Shown here: positions 45,856-55,155 of the stretch, piece by piece
Layout: every line of letters starts with the position of its first letter
How positions within the stretch are numbered: position 1 is the stretch's first letter
NCBI GenBank assembly: GCA_966211675.1
Contig: CBIHPK010000010.1
Location: 1-64,000 of the forward strand
Direction of reading: 5' to 3'
Source: SCUS01 sp966211675
GTDB lineage: Bacteria > Myxococcota_A > Polyangia > Polyangiales > Ga0077539
Length of the DNA stretch: 64,000 bases
Translations under genes and position numbers: made by a program
Notes under the pieces: generated by a model
Seen by the model: the letters and a program-made list of their open reading frames with translations, nothing else
Told to the model about the DNA's origin: nothing
Databases searched by the model: none

Positions 45856-46197
45856 ATGCGTAGATCAGCTCGAACGGTCTTGGCGGTGGTCGCGGTCCTC
45901 GGGGTCGTGGCGCTGTGGAGCGGCGAGGCCGCGGCGCAGGTCCCGCCGACGGGAGAGCCGGGGGCGGACGCGGGCGCTGCGACCCCGCCGGCCAACGAGG
46001 ACATGGCCGCGACCGTGCGCACGGAGAACGGCCGCCGGGTCTACGTGGCGAGCACGACCATCGAGGTTCGGGGGGAGATCCAGCGCCCCTACGCGTTCTC
46101 CGTGTCGGGGCGTTCGAGCCTTGGGTATTCGTACTTCGAGGCGCCCATCCACTTCATTCGCGAGATCGTGGACGCGGTGCGGCGGGCGCCCTTCTGA
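45856..46197 (+). CDS. Small exported protein (GltF-like)
   Basis: 113 residues from ATG 45856, preceded by GAGG six bases earlier; the longer reading from 45832 lacks a ribosome site. A signal peptide (SARTVLAVVAVLGVVALWSG) is followed by a short domain with TVRTENGRRVYVASTTIEV and GRSSLGYSYFEAPIHF. Position between the TPR lipoprotein and the TonB-like gene matches GltF, a small periplasmic partner. No fold is recognised beyond a beta-rich look. A few longer starts make the exact N-terminus uncertain. Confidence 0.55.
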   Translation: MRRSARTVLAVVAVLGVVALWSGEAAAQVPPTGEPGADAGAATPPANEDMAATVRTENGRRVYVASTTIEVRGEIQRPYAFSVSGRSSLGYSYFEAPIHFIREIVDAVRRAPF

Positions 46198-46279
46198 CCG
46201 GCGTCGCTGCGCGGGGGAAACCTTCCGCAGCGGTCGCTGTCAGAGTCGGTGATAGATTTCCAGTACGGAGGCGATGACG

Positions 46280-47770
46280 ATGGCCCAGCAGACACAACCG
46301 CCGCGCGGAGGAAAGCCCGGCGCGATGACCCAGGCGATGGCCGCACAGAAGGTGGCCACGGGCCCCAAGGTGCTGCGCATCGGCGTGATGCAGGGCACGC
46401 GGATGTCCGAAGAGCGGATCATCCGGGACCGCGGCTCGGTCAGCGTGGGTACGACCGAGCGCAACACCTTCACCGTGGCGTCCTCGGAGCTCCCTTCGAG
46501 CTTCGAGCTGTTCTCCATGGTCGGTGGCCAGTACCTGCTCAACTTCACCGAGAAGATGGAGGGGCAGCTCGCCCTCCCGGAGGGCATCAAGAAGCTCGCC
46601 GACCTGCGCAGCAGCCCCGGAGTGAAGCGCGGCCCCAACGGGTGGCAGGTGCCCCTCTCCGAGACCTCGCGCGGCAAGATCCAGCTGGGCGGGGTGATGT
46701 TCCTGTTCCAGTTCGTGGTCCCTCCGCCTCCGCAGCCGAAGCCTCAGCTCCCGGCGGCCATCCGGGCGGGCTGGGTCAAGAACATCGACTGGACCTACAA
46801 CGCCTGCTTCTCGGCCTTCCTGGTGCTCGCCATCGCGAGCATCGCGTACGTCGAGTACGTCTACGACCCCATCGTCGACGACGAGCTCTCCCTCGATGAC
46901 TCGCGCCTCGTGCGCCTCCTCGCGACCCCGCCCCCGGTCGATGAGCCCGAGCCCGCGGCGGAGACCCCGTCGGCGGACACCGCGGCCAACGCCAACACCC
47001 CCGCCGCCGCCGCGCCGGCCGAGCGTCGTCCCGCGCCCAATCCGGCCGAGCGCGAGGCCACCCGCCAGGCCGCGGCCGAGCGTCGCAGCGAGGCGGCCGC
47101 TGCGGCGGCCAACCGCGCGGTCGATGCGGCCCTCTCGGCGCTCAACAACAGCGCGGAGTTCGCGGCGCTCACCGGCGCCAACGACACCGGCCGCGGGAGC
47201 GCGCGCGACGCCCTCAACCAGGGCGGCCTCATGGCCGGCACCGAGCGCGACCTCGCCAACGTCGGCGGCATCTCCGCGGCCAGCGGTCAGGTCGGCGTCC
47301 GTCGCGGCGGCATCGCCTCGGCGGGCGGCGGCGGGCTCGGCGGTCGCGGGCTCGGCCAGGGCGGCGCCGTGGCCTCGAGCGGCAACGACATCGGCAGCGG
47401 ACAGGAGATCGTGCGAGAGCGCGTGATCCGCGGCAACGCGGACATCGGCAGCGGCGACTCGACGGGCGGCGAGGGGCAGGTCGACGCCAACGCGGTCGCC
47501 CGCATCATCCGCGGCCAGCTCGGCGGCATCCGGGCCTGCTACGAGCGCGAGCTGCGCAACAACCCCACCCTCTCGGGCCGCCTCGAGATGAACTTCACCA
47601 TCGGCGCGAGCGGACGAATCACGCACATCTCCGGCGGCGGTCCGCTGGCCTCGGCCGCGCCCGCGGTCGGGTCCTGCGTGAGCGGGCGCCTTCGCGGCCT
47701 GGTGTTCCCGGTGCCCGAGGGCGGGAGCGTGGACTTCAGCTTCCCGTTCACGTTCTCGCCGGGTAGCTGA
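46280..47770 (+). CDS. gltG: GltG-like inner-membrane protein with TonB/AgmX C-terminal domain
   Basis: 496 residues from ATG 46280 (GGAGG about eight bases upstream; a second ATG six bases earlier is possible). Residues about 40-150 form a forkhead-associated-like or related beta domain (IGVMQGTRMSEERIIRD, SVSVGTTERNTFTV); one membrane helix at about 175-200 (CFSAFLVLAIASIAYVEYV); an Ala-rich periplasmic spacer with Gly-rich repeats; and a C-terminal AgmX/TonB-type domain with IRGQLGGIRACYERELRNN, MNFTIGASGRITH and GGSVDFSFPF. This is the organisation of GltG/GltJ, which span the inner membrane and reach the outer membrane through a TonB-like arm. A terminator follows 22 bases later, so it ends the operon. 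Confidence 0.66.
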   Translation: MAQQTQPPRGGKPGAMTQAMAAQKVATGPKVLRIGVMQGTRMSEERIIRDRGSVSVGTTERNTFTVASSELPSSFELFSMVGGQYLLNFTEKMEGQLALPEGIKKLADLRSSPGVKRGPNGWQVPLSETSRGKIQLGGVMFLFQFVVPPPPQPKPQLPAAIRAGWVKNIDWTYNACFSAFLVLAIASIAYVEYVYDPIVDDELSLDDSRLVRLLATPPPVDEPEPAAETPSADTAANANTPAAAAPAERRPAPNPAEREATRQAAAERRSEAAAAAANRAVDAALSALNNSAEFAALTGANDTGRGSARDALNQGGLMAGTERDLANVGGISAASGQVGVRRGGIASAGGGGLGGRGLGQGGAVASSGNDIGSGQEIVRERVIRGNADIGSGDSTGGEGQVDANAVARIIRGQLGGIRACYERELRNNPTLSGRLEMNFTIGASGRITHISGGGPLASAAPAVGSCVSGRLRGLVFPVPEGGSVDFSFPFTFSPGS

Positions 47771-47791
47771 TCGCCCCACGCGCTTCGGAGT

Positions 47792-47844
47792 GACGCCCCG
47801 AGAGGAGAGGTGCAGAGCCTCCCCTCCCGGGGCGTCGCCGTTTT
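47792..47844 (+). terminator. Intrinsic terminator after the Glt-type operon
   Basis: 19-base arms (47792-47810 and 47818-47836) pair at 17 of 19 positions around a 7-base loop, and TTTTA follows at 47841. It sits just after the gltG-like stop and before the convergent Cys-rich lipoprotein gene, so it may serve both strands. Confidence 0.85.
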
Positions 47845-47871
47845 AGCTGGCTGGGTATGCGGGGAGGGCGG

Positions 47872-49083
47872 TCAGCGGGGGGCGCAGCCGCGGCCGGGCT
47901 GGCCTGCGTTGCTCGGGCGGGAGTACGTGATCGGCGCGCAGGACGGCGCCGCGGCGGGGCAGTCGGTGTCGACGGTGCAGGGCGCGGTGCAGTAACCCGC
48001 GGTGGCGGAGGTGCCCACGCAGAGGACGTTGCGGCACGTGCTGGCGCCGCTCGGGTTGCACGCCTCACCGACGCGGGCCGTGGCCGAGGCGGGCGGCGGC
48101 GCGCAGACGAAGTCCATGCGGTCGGCGAAGTAGTTCAGACGGGGGACGCAGGCGGAGTCGGCGGGGCAGTCGGCGTCGCGGGTGCACGACGGCGCGCACA
48201 CGCCGAGCGTCGTGAGCGGCCCCATGGACACCGGCGAGTAGAAGACGTTGACGCAGCGCTGGAGCTCGCCGCGAGTGCGGCAGAGGGCGTCGCCCGCCTC
48301 GCCGATGGGACACGCGACGGTGCAGCGGCTGTTGGAGCAGACGCCGCTCTGGCAGTCGCCGCCGTTGCCGCAGACCGCCCCGAAGGCCGCGGCGCCGGGG
48401 GGCGTCTCGCAGTGGAAGCAGCGGCGCGCGAGGATGGCGCCCGCGTCGTTGACCCCCGCGTCGGGACCGCCGCCGCACACGAAGGGACCGCCGCAGCCCT
48501 GGCCCGCCGCGCACTCGTCGGCGCGGTTGCACTCGCCCATGTCCCGCACCGACGGGGCGTGGCAGGTGCCGGACTCGCAATACCCGCCCCCGTAACAGCC
48601 GCGCCCGACGCAGCAGGTCTGCCCGGGCATCCCGCAGTTCATCGGGGGAGTGAACGCGTCGACGGCGCCGGTGTCGGTGAGCGGCACTCCCGCGTCGGTG
48701 GGCCCGAGGTCGGTGCCCGCCGGGACATCCGTCGCAGGCCCCGTGTCCGTGCCCGGCGCGACGTCGACGGGCGCGCCGTTGTCCGTCGGGGGAGCGTCCG
48801 CAGTGGGACCGAGGTCGGACACCGCGCCGGCGTCGGTGCCGGTGCCGGCGTCGCCGCTCACGCAGCGAGCGGTCGCCCCGGAGCCCACGCAGGTCTCGCT
48901 CGAGCCGCAGGCGGGGTTGCAGGCGCTGACGCAGGTTCCGGATGGGGAGCAGACCGTCCCCGCGCGGCACTCGGGGAAGCACATCGTTCCGATGACGGCG
49001 GGGTTGTCGTCGCTGCAGCCCGCGACCATCCAGGCGGCCACCATCCACGCGTACGCCCAACGAGATCGCTGCCATCGCTTCAT
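47872..49083 (-). CDS. Cys-rich surface lipoprotein
   Basis: 403 residues from ATG 49083. Lipobox signal (RSRWAYAWMVAAWMVAGC), then six-Cys modules (FPECRAGTVCSPSGTCVSAC; NPACGSSETCVGS) and an Asp/Thr/Pro/Gly-rich linker, then further Cys-rich units (CNRADECAAGQGC; CETPPG; DADCPADSACVPR; TVDTDCPAAAPSC). This resembles the secreted or surface proteins of myxobacteria with many disulphides. No enzymatic motif is present. It is convergent with the Glt-type operon across the terminator and divergent from the CDF gene. Confidence 0.75.
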   Translation of the reverse strand: MKRWQRSRWAYAWMVAAWMVAGCSDDNPAVIGTMCFPECRAGTVCSPSGTCVSACNPACGSSETCVGSGATARCVSGDAGTGTDAGAVSDLGPTADAPPTDNGAPVDVAPGTDTGPATDVPAGTDLGPTDAGVPLTDTGAVDAFTPPMNCGMPGQTCCVGRGCYGGGYCESGTCHAPSVRDMGECNRADECAAGQGCGGPFVCGGGPDAGVNDAGAILARRCFHCETPPGAAAFGAVCGNGGDCQSGVCSNSRCTVACPIGEAGDALCRTRGELQRCVNVFYSPVSMGPLTTLGVCAPSCTRDADCPADSACVPRLNYFADRMDFVCAPPPASATARVGEACNPSGASTCRNVLCVGTSATAGYCTAPCTVDTDCPAAAPSCAPITYSRPSNAGQPGRGCAPR

Positions 49084-49162
49084 GGCTCCATGGGCTATCA
49101 CGGAGCGGGCGGCGCGGTCATCGGCGCGGTCACCCGCGCGCTCTGCTAAGGTCGCCGCCGTC

Positions 49163-50071
49163 ATGGCTCACGGCGGCAGCACCAAGGTCATCCTCACCTC
49201 CCTGGCGGCCAACATCGGCATCGCCCTCGCCAAGACCGCCGCGGCGCTGGTCACCGGGTCGGGCTCGATGCTCGCCGAGGCGCTGCACTCCTTCTCCGAT
49301 TGCGCCAACCAGGTCCTGCTGCTCATCGGCAACCGCCAGGCGCAGCGTCCGCCGTCCGAAGCGCACCCGCTGGGTCACGGGCGGGCCTCGTACCTCTGGA
49401 GCTTCCTCGTCGCGCTGATGCTCTTCTTCGGCGGCGGCATCGTCGCGATCTACGAGGGCGTCCACAAGGTGCTGCACCCGGAGCCGGTCGAGCGGGTGGG
49501 CTGGGCCTTCCTGGTGCTCGGGCTCTCGCTCGTGCTGGAGGGCGCCTCGCTCGCGCAGTGCCTCGCGGAGGTGAAGAAGCTGGGCGGCGAAGGGGGCCTG
49601 GCCTCGCGACTGCGAGACACCAAGAACGCCGACCTCATCGTGGTCACCGGCGAGAACTTCGCGGCCGTGGTCGGTCTCAGCCTGGCGGTGGTCTTCCTCC
49701 TCGTGGCCTGGCTCACGCACAACGGCGTCTGGGACGGGCTGGGGAGCGTCGCCGTCGGGCTCTGCCTCATCGGGGTGGCGCTCTTCCTCGCCAGGGAGAC
49801 CCAGTCGCTGCTGCTGGGCGAGAGCGGCGACCCCTCCATCGAGGGCCACGTGAAGGCCGCCCTCGCGGAAGACCCGCGGCTGGTCTCGATGCTCCGCCTC
49901 GTCACCGTTCAGCAGGGTCCTGGCGAGGTGTGGCTCGCCATGAAGGTGAAGCCGCGAGAGGGGCTGTCCGGGGCCGAGCTGATCCAGACCATCAATGAGC
50001 TCGAGTCCCGCGTGCGCAGCCGCTGCCCGGAGGTTAAATGGCAGTTCGTGGAGCCTGACGACGAGGCATGA
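49163..50071 (+). CDS. Cation diffusion facilitator (CDF) transporter
   Basis: 302 residues with six membrane helices. Conserved SMLAEALHSFSDCANQ, HPLGHGRASYLW, and the TM5 region VVTGENFAAVVGLSLAVVF mark the CDF family, which exports divalent metals such as Zn2+, Co2+ or Fe2+ by proton antiport. The cytoplasmic C-terminal domain (VKAALAEDPRLVSMLRLVTVQQG, read in parts) is typical of the family. It starts with a clear ATG (49163) and overlaps the next gene's start by ATGA, so the two are coupled. Confidence 0.88.
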   Translation: MAHGGSTKVILTSLAANIGIALAKTAAALVTGSGSMLAEALHSFSDCANQVLLLIGNRQAQRPPSEAHPLGHGRASYLWSFLVALMLFFGGGIVAIYEGVHKVLHPEPVERVGWAFLVLGLSLVLEGASLAQCLAEVKKLGGEGGLASRLRDTKNADLIVVTGENFAAVVGLSLAVVFLLVAWLTHNGVWDGLGSVAVGLCLIGVALFLARETQSLLLGESGDPSIEGHVKAALAEDPRLVSMLRLVTVQQGPGEVWLAMKVKPREGLSGAELIQTINELESRVRSRCPEVKWQFVEPDDEA

Positions 50072-50823
50072 CGATGGGCGGTCGCGGTCGGCTGCGAGAG
50101 GCGTTCGTCTACGGGCTGATGGCGGTGCTCGCGGTCGGCTCCATGGGCTTCGTCGGCCGCCGCCGCAGGGGGTGCCCGGCGGGCATGATCGCCGTGGCGG
50201 GGGAGTTCTGCATCGACCGCTACGAGGGCTCGCTGGTGGAGGTGGTCGGCCGCGGGCGCACCCGCGCGTGGAGCCCCTTCACGGCGCTTCCGGTGGGCGC
50301 CCGGGTGCGGGCGGTGGCGAGGGCGGGGGTCTTCCCCCAGGGGTACATCTCGCAGGTGCAGGCGCGCGCGGCGTGCCGGGCCGCGGGGCGGCGGCTCTGC
50401 GCCGAGCCGGAGTGGGTGCGGGCCTGCAAGGGGCCGACGCCGAGCCCGTGGCCTTACGGGTCCACGTATGTTCCGCAGCGGTGCAACGACAACCGGGAGG
50501 GGCCCGTTCGGCGCATCTTCGGCCTCGGGGACGTCTTCCACGAGCCGCAGATGAACGACCCGCGGCTCAACCAGCTGCCCGGCACGCTCGCACGCAGCGG
50601 CTCGCACTCCCGCTGCCGCAACCGCTTCGGGGTCTTCGACATGGTGGGCAACCTGCACGAGTGGGTCGAGGCGACCACCCGAGGGGGCCGAGGGGTTTTT
50701 CGCGGCGGGTACTACGTCGACGTGCACATCAACGGCTCGGGCTGCGACTACGCCACGAGGGCGCACAACCCGAGCTACCACGACTACTCGATCGGCTTCC
50801 GCTGCTGCGCCGACCTGCGCTGA
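50068..50823 (+). CDS. Membrane-anchored SUMF1/FGE-like protein
   Basis: 251 residues. An N-terminal membrane or signal segment (VYGLMAVLAVGSMGFVG) is followed by the SUMF1-fold strings CPAGMIAVAGEFCIDRYEGS, WVRACKG, FGVFDMVGNLHEWVEAT and FRGGYYVDVHING...GFRCC. Formylglycine-generating enzymes need two Cys spaced by four in the RGGSW...C....C block; only one Cys is in place here, so sulphatase activation is unlikely and it is probably a noncatalytic or altered relative. It is translationally coupled to the CDF gene. Confidence 0.72.
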   Translation: MTMGGRGRLREAFVYGLMAVLAVGSMGFVGRRRRGCPAGMIAVAGEFCIDRYEGSLVEVVGRGRTRAWSPFTALPVGARVRAVARAGVFPQGYISQVQARAACRAAGRRLCAEPEWVRACKGPTPSPWPYGSTYVPQRCNDNREGPVRRIFGLGDVFHEPQMNDPRLNQLPGTLARSGSHSRCRNRFGVFDMVGNLHEWVEATTRGGRGVFRGGYYVDVHINGSGCDYATRAHNPSYHDYSIGFRCCADLR

Positions 50824-50833
50824 GCGCAGCGGC

Positions 50834-53800
50834 TCAGAGGTGCGGGAACACCGGCTCCAGCAGGAAGTCGTCGACCATGATGTGCCCCCAGCCCCCAGTG
50901 GCGCTGTCGTAGATCTCCAGGTGCGCCCGGCGCTCTCGCCACTCGCGCACGTCCCAGAAGGCGCGGTGCATCCCCTCCGTGTCGGACCCGGCGGTGCGGC
51001 GCACGGCCTGGCCGTCCACCATCAGCCGGACGCCGACCTCCTCGACGTTCGATCCGCCGCCGATGAGGAAGGAGATCGCGTCCGTGGAGACGGTGAACTC
51101 GCGGGAGCGCAGCGTCCCCACCGCCGCGTCGCCGGCGCGGTTGAAGGAGGTCGCGTAGCGCTGGCCCCGCCAGCCGTTGACGAAGGTCTGGCCCGTCGGG
51201 AGGTCGTGCACCGGACCGAGGTTGAAGGCCGTCCCGGTGGCGGTCCATCCGGTGTAGCGCGGCGCCTCGAAGGAGCCCTCCACGGTGTCGAAGGGGGCGC
51301 TCCCTCGCAGCCACGGGGCCGCCGCTCCGACGCGGGCGCAGTCGCCCTCTCCAGCCCGCGCGGGGCGGCCCGCGAGCGTGGCGAAGGCCTGCGCGAAGGC
51401 CGGGTCCCATGCGTCTCGGCATGGCACCGTCGCGGCGAGCCGGCGCGCCTCGTCGACCTCGCCCCGCGCCAGGTAGCCGCGCGCGGTGACCAGCCGGGCC
51501 CACGCGCTGCGTGGCTCGATGCCGGTGCGGTCGACCAGCGCCGAGGCGTCGATCGGGTGGCCGATGGAGCCGAGCATCACCAGCGCCTCGTTGAACTCCG
51601 CGCGGTCTTCGCCCGACTCGGCGAGGTGCTCGAGCGCCCACGCGGCGTTGCGGTAGGCCGCGGTCTCCCGCCCTCCGTCGTACGAGTGACGTCGCTGGGC
51701 GCGCAGCGTCTCGGCCCTGCGGCGCATCCAGCTCCGTCGCGGGTCGAGCAGCACCGCGTCGCGCGCGAGCGTGAAGGCCTCCTCGATCTGGCCCGAGCGC
51801 TCGGCGGCTCGGGATCGCTCGGCCATGCGCTCGGCGGCTCGCTGCACCAGCGTCATGGTCTCCGGGTCGCGGCGGCCGAAGCGCAGCGCCTGCGAGGCGA
51901 GCTCGCGGGCCATGGTGAACTGCGACTGCGAGGCCAGCGTGAGGGCGCGCTCGGCGAGGGCGCGGGCGTAGCGGGCCACCAGAAGGCGGGCGTCGGTCTC
52001 GGTCTCGTCGAGCGCCCGCAGCCGCAGCGACAGCACCAGTCGGCGAGCGTCGTGGAGGCGGCCGTGGGACAGCAGGTCGTCCATGGTCGCTCGCAGCTGG
52101 TCGAGCTCGCGGCGGGCCTCCGCGCGGGCGACGGTCACCGTGCCCAGAGTCGCCTCGGCCTGGTCGTTGCGCCAGCGGATCTCGTAGCGCCCCGCGGGGA
52201 GGCTGAGCCTCGCGCGCGCCCACGGCCGCTCGCCCGCCCAGAGCGCTGAGGTCGGCACGATGTCGCCCATCGGGTGCAGCGGGACGGACACCCGAGCGCC
52301 GCCCTGCAGGGGCTCTGCGACGATGCTCCCGGGGGTCACCTCGTTGGGGTGCGCGAAGGTCACCTCGACGCGCAGCGCGGCGCCCGGGTCGAGCCCTCGC
52401 GCAGAGAGGGTGTAGCCCTCGATGTGCCCCGCGGGACCGGAGGAGAAGAGCGGTCCCTGGTGGGCCTCCTCGGTCCACGGGGCGGCGAGGACGTCGCGGC
52501 GGACGTAGTTGCTGGCGTCGTCGTGCTCGGTGCCGATGAAGCCCGGGAGGCGGAGGTAGGCCTCGTCCAGCTCCTCGAGGCGCTCGAGGTTGACCGCGGC
52601 GTACCAGGCGCCGTGAAGGTGCACGAAGGTCGGGCGGCGCTCGTCGAAGATGGCCTCGCGCATCCCGGGCTCGTCCTGCGGGTGCGTCCGGGCGATGGCC
52701 ACGTCGCCGAGGCCGAAGAGGTCGATCACCTCCAGGCCCGAGTCGTAGCTCATGCCGCCGACGTCGGGGTCGAGCACCGAGGCGTGCGGCAGGTCGAGCG
52801 TGCGCGCGGCGGCGGCGTAGTAGCGCGCCCGGCCGCGGACCACGGAGAACTCCAGCGTGTCGTGGTGGCGCGTGTTGCTGAAGCGCGCGGGGTAGTGGTG
52901 CGTGGTCTCCTTCAGGACCAGCCAGGCGGCGATGGGCGTGAGCGCGATGGCCAGCGGGGCGCGCAGGCTGCGGGGGACCGCGACGACCAGGATGCGGGCG
53001 AGGGCGCGCACGGACTCCGCGAAGCCGAGCGCGAGCAGTGGCAGGACGTACGTGAGGAAGCGCCACTCCTCCATCCAGTCGCCGTGCGAGTAGACCGGGA
53101 AGAAGAGCCCCACGGCGATGCAGAGCAGCAGGGCCACGCGGGCGACCGGGGCGCGAAGGGCGAGCAGCAGCGCGGGCACCACGGCGAGGGCGCGGGTGAG
53201 GTCGTAGCTGCGTACGAACTGCCGGACGTAGACCCAGCCCGCGGAGTCGAACTTCGTGAGGTCCTTACCGAAGTCGAAGGTGCGCTTCTTCGTGTAGAAG
53301 CTGTTGGGGAAGGGCCACGCGAAGTAGGCGAGGCGGAAGAGCTCGAGCGAGCCGACCATCAGGCCGAGGGTGAAGGCCCAGGTGAGGTCCTGCCGGCGGG
53401 GCTTGCCGGTGACGATGCGGAAGCCGCGCGCCATGGCGACGGCGAAGGCGTAGAGGGCGCCGTCGGGGCGCGTCGCGAAGAGCAGACCGAGGGTGACCGA
53501 CGACCAGGGGAAGCGACCGGGGTCGTTCTCCTCCCAGGCGAGCGCCGTCAGCGAGGCCGCCGCCAGGAACTGGAACAGCCCGTTCTCGAGCCCGGAGGTG
53601 GTCCAGAGGGCGGAGTGGGCGAAGGTCGCGGCGATGAGCGGCGCGACGAGGTCGTAGTAGCGGGGGCGGCGCTGGTAGGCGATCGCGGGGAAGGCCGCGA
53701 TGGCGCAGAGGGCGAAGGCCGCGAAGGCCAGGCCGAGCACCTTGGAGAGGGTCTCGTGCGAGACGCCGAGGCCGTCGGCGGGCGAGAGCAGGAGGATCCA

Positions 53801-54013
53801 GAGGAAGTTGGTCGCGGCCTCGACGCGCTCGGCGCCGGGGGTGAGGACCAGGCCGTCACCGCGCCAGAGGTTGCGGGCGTAGGAGTACGAGATGCCGGCG
53901 TCGTCGACGGTGAAATCCCAGGTCCGGCCGACGTTGGCGCCGAAGAAGCAGAGCACGGCGCCCAGCAGCGCGAGCCATGGGAGGGTCGGGGCGAAGGCGC
54001 TCGGGCGGCGCAT
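50834..54013 (-). CDS. GT-C membrane glycosyltransferase-like protein with TPR and lectin-like C-terminus
   Basis: 1059 residues. The first third has about ten membrane helices with a DDAGISYSYARNLWRGDGL motif near residue 37, the Asp-containing signature of polytopic GT-C glycosyltransferases (AftB-like or mannosyl/arabinosyl transferase style), and ERVEAATNFLW. A periplasmic part follows, then TPR-like helices (about 640-870: ARRLVLSLRLRAL, AERALTLASQSQFTMARELASQAL in parts), and a C-terminal beta-sandwich (about 880-1059: FEAPRYTGW, GTLRSREFTVSTDAISFLIGGGSN, GGWGHIMVDDF) like the GH32/levanase-associated domain. The gene ends back to back with the SUMF1 gene. Substrate sugars are unknown. 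Confidence 0.65.
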   Translation of the reverse strand: MRRPSAFAPTLPWLALLGAVLCFFGANVGRTWDFTVDDAGISYSYARNLWRGDGLVLTPGAERVEAATNFLWILLLSPADGLGVSHETLSKVLGLAFAAFALCAIAAFPAIAYQRRPRYYDLVAPLIAATFAHSALWTTSGLENGLFQFLAAASLTALAWEENDPGRFPWSSVTLGLLFATRPDGALYAFAVAMARGFRIVTGKPRRQDLTWAFTLGLMVGSLELFRLAYFAWPFPNSFYTKKRTFDFGKDLTKFDSAGWVYVRQFVRSYDLTRALAVVPALLLALRAPVARVALLLCIAVGLFFPVYSHGDWMEEWRFLTYVLPLLALGFAESVRALARILVVAVPRSLRAPLAIALTPIAAWLVLKETTHHYPARFSNTRHHDTLEFSVVRGRARYYAAAARTLDLPHASVLDPDVGGMSYDSGLEVIDLFGLGDVAIARTHPQDEPGMREAIFDERRPTFVHLHGAWYAAVNLERLEELDEAYLRLPGFIGTEHDDASNYVRRDVLAAPWTEEAHQGPLFSSGPAGHIEGYTLSARGLDPGAALRVEVTFAHPNEVTPGSIVAEPLQGGARVSVPLHPMGDIVPTSALWAGERPWARARLSLPAGRYEIRWRNDQAEATLGTVTVARAEARRELDQLRATMDDLLSHGRLHDARRLVLSLRLRALDETETDARLLVARYARALAERALTLASQSQFTMARELASQALRFGRRDPETMTLVQRAAERMAERSRAAERSGQIEEAFTLARDAVLLDPRRSWMRRRAETLRAQRRHSYDGGRETAAYRNAAWALEHLAESGEDRAEFNEALVMLGSIGHPIDASALVDRTGIEPRSAWARLVTARGYLARGEVDEARRLAATVPCRDAWDPAFAQAFATLAGRPARAGEGDCARVGAAAPWLRGSAPFDTVEGSFEAPRYTGWTATGTAFNLGPVHDLPTGQTFVNGWRGQRYATSFNRAGDAAVGTLRSREFTVSTDAISFLIGGGSNVEEVGVRLMVDGQAVRRTAGSDTEGMHRAFWDVREWRERRAHLEIYDSATGGWGHIMVDDFLLEPVFPHL

Positions 54014-54068
54014 GGGCGGCGGAACCTAAACCGGGAACGGTCCTGCTGTCGCGCAAGACCGACGGGAA

Positions 54069-55070
54069 CTACGAGCCCGCGACGTCGCGGAACATCCGGG
54101 CGAGGGGCATCGAGGTGAGCGCGTCGCAGCGCACCTCGAAGGGCCTGGCCTGGAGGTACGCCGCGAAGATGGGACCGTCGTCGGGCCAGAGCCCCGGGTC
54201 GAGGGCGAGGCTCACGAAGGGGCGCAGCGCCGCGGGGAGCTTGGGGAGCAGCGCGTCGAGCTTGATACGGGCGTTGCGGAGCACCTCGCGCTTGGCCTCG
54301 ATGCCGACGGAGCGGTCGGCCATGCGGGTGACCTCGGCGTGGCCCCAGGGACGCTCGCCGGTGATCGCCAGCGAGGCCATCAGCGCGAGGGCGACGAGGT
54401 CTCGGTGGCGGAGGAACATCCGACGGTCGCGAGGGTCGGCGCTCTCCACGAGGGGCGTGGAGACGAGGAAGTTCAGGTGCGTCCAGTCGGGCGTGACGAG
54501 GTCGAGGCCGACAGGGAGCGGATCGATGAAGGTGACGCGGCCGTCCTCGCCGAAGAGGATGTTCTCGGGCTTGAGGTCGCCGTGGGGCCACTGCAGCTCG
54601 TGCAGCTGGTGGAGCTCGTCGGCCAGCCGGGCGACGTCCCTGGGCGACGTGGGATCGAGCACTCGCCCCCGGATGCGGGGCATCACATAGGCCTGGCGGC
54701 CCTCGAAGGAGAGCTGCGCGGAGACGCCGATGAGCGAGGGGTGCTCGACCTCGCGGATGCGGTTGACCTCGCCGAGGAGCACGCGGTTGCAGCGGCCGAG
54801 CTCGGTGGGGGGGACGAAGCGAGGGCCGTGGCCGCTGTCGGTGAGCCTGGGAGCGCGCAGCCGGTGGACGGTCTTCTCGCCGAGGCCGCCGTCGTGCTCG
54901 CCCGAGTGGGGCCAGGCGACCTTGACCGCGACGGGCCTGGACTCGTGGATGGCGGCGAAGACGACGCCGATGCCGCCGCGACCGAGGATCCCTTCGACGG
55001 TGTAGCCGCGCACATCGAGGGCGCTGAGGGCATCGATGTACTCGCTGGAAATGACTCGGAGGGACGTCAC
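54069..55070 (-). CDS. Small serine/threonine protein kinase-like protein
   Basis: 333 residues from GTG 55070. The glycine loop is GRGGIGVVFAA, the Lys AVKVAW, the catalytic loop is HGDLKPENIL with Gly in place of the usual Arg of HRD, and the metal Asp lies in FIDPLPV instead of DFG. Most kinases with such changes keep activity but are unusual. It carries no membrane segment and no C-terminal domain. It faces away from the defence operon and is probably separate, though it lies between that operon and the GT-C gene on the same strand. Confidence 0.72.
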   Translation of the reverse strand: MTSLRVISSEYIDALSALDVRGYTVEGILGRGGIGVVFAAIHESRPVAVKVAWPHSGEHDGGLGEKTVHRLRAPRLTDSGHGPRFVPPTELGRCNRVLLGEVNRIREVEHPSLIGVSAQLSFEGRQAYVMPRIRGRVLDPTSPRDVARLADELHQLHELQWPHGDLKPENILFGEDGRVTFIDPLPVGLDLVTPDWTHLNFLVSTPLVESADPRDRRMFLRHRDLVALALMASLAITGERPWGHAEVTRMADRSVGIEAKREVLRNARIKLDALLPKLPAALRPFVSLALDPGLWPDDGPIFAAYLQARPFEVRCDALTSMPLARMFRDVAGS

Positions 55071-55155
55071 GGTTGCCCGCAGTGTAACGGGGCACCCGCC
55101 CGGTTTGGCAACAATCGTGGCGGTGGGGGGGACGGGGGGCGAGGCGGCGCGAGGG

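Noticed and set aside
55071..55155. Possible terminator between res and the small kinase
   Set aside because: The G-rich stretch has no convincing stem with T-run.
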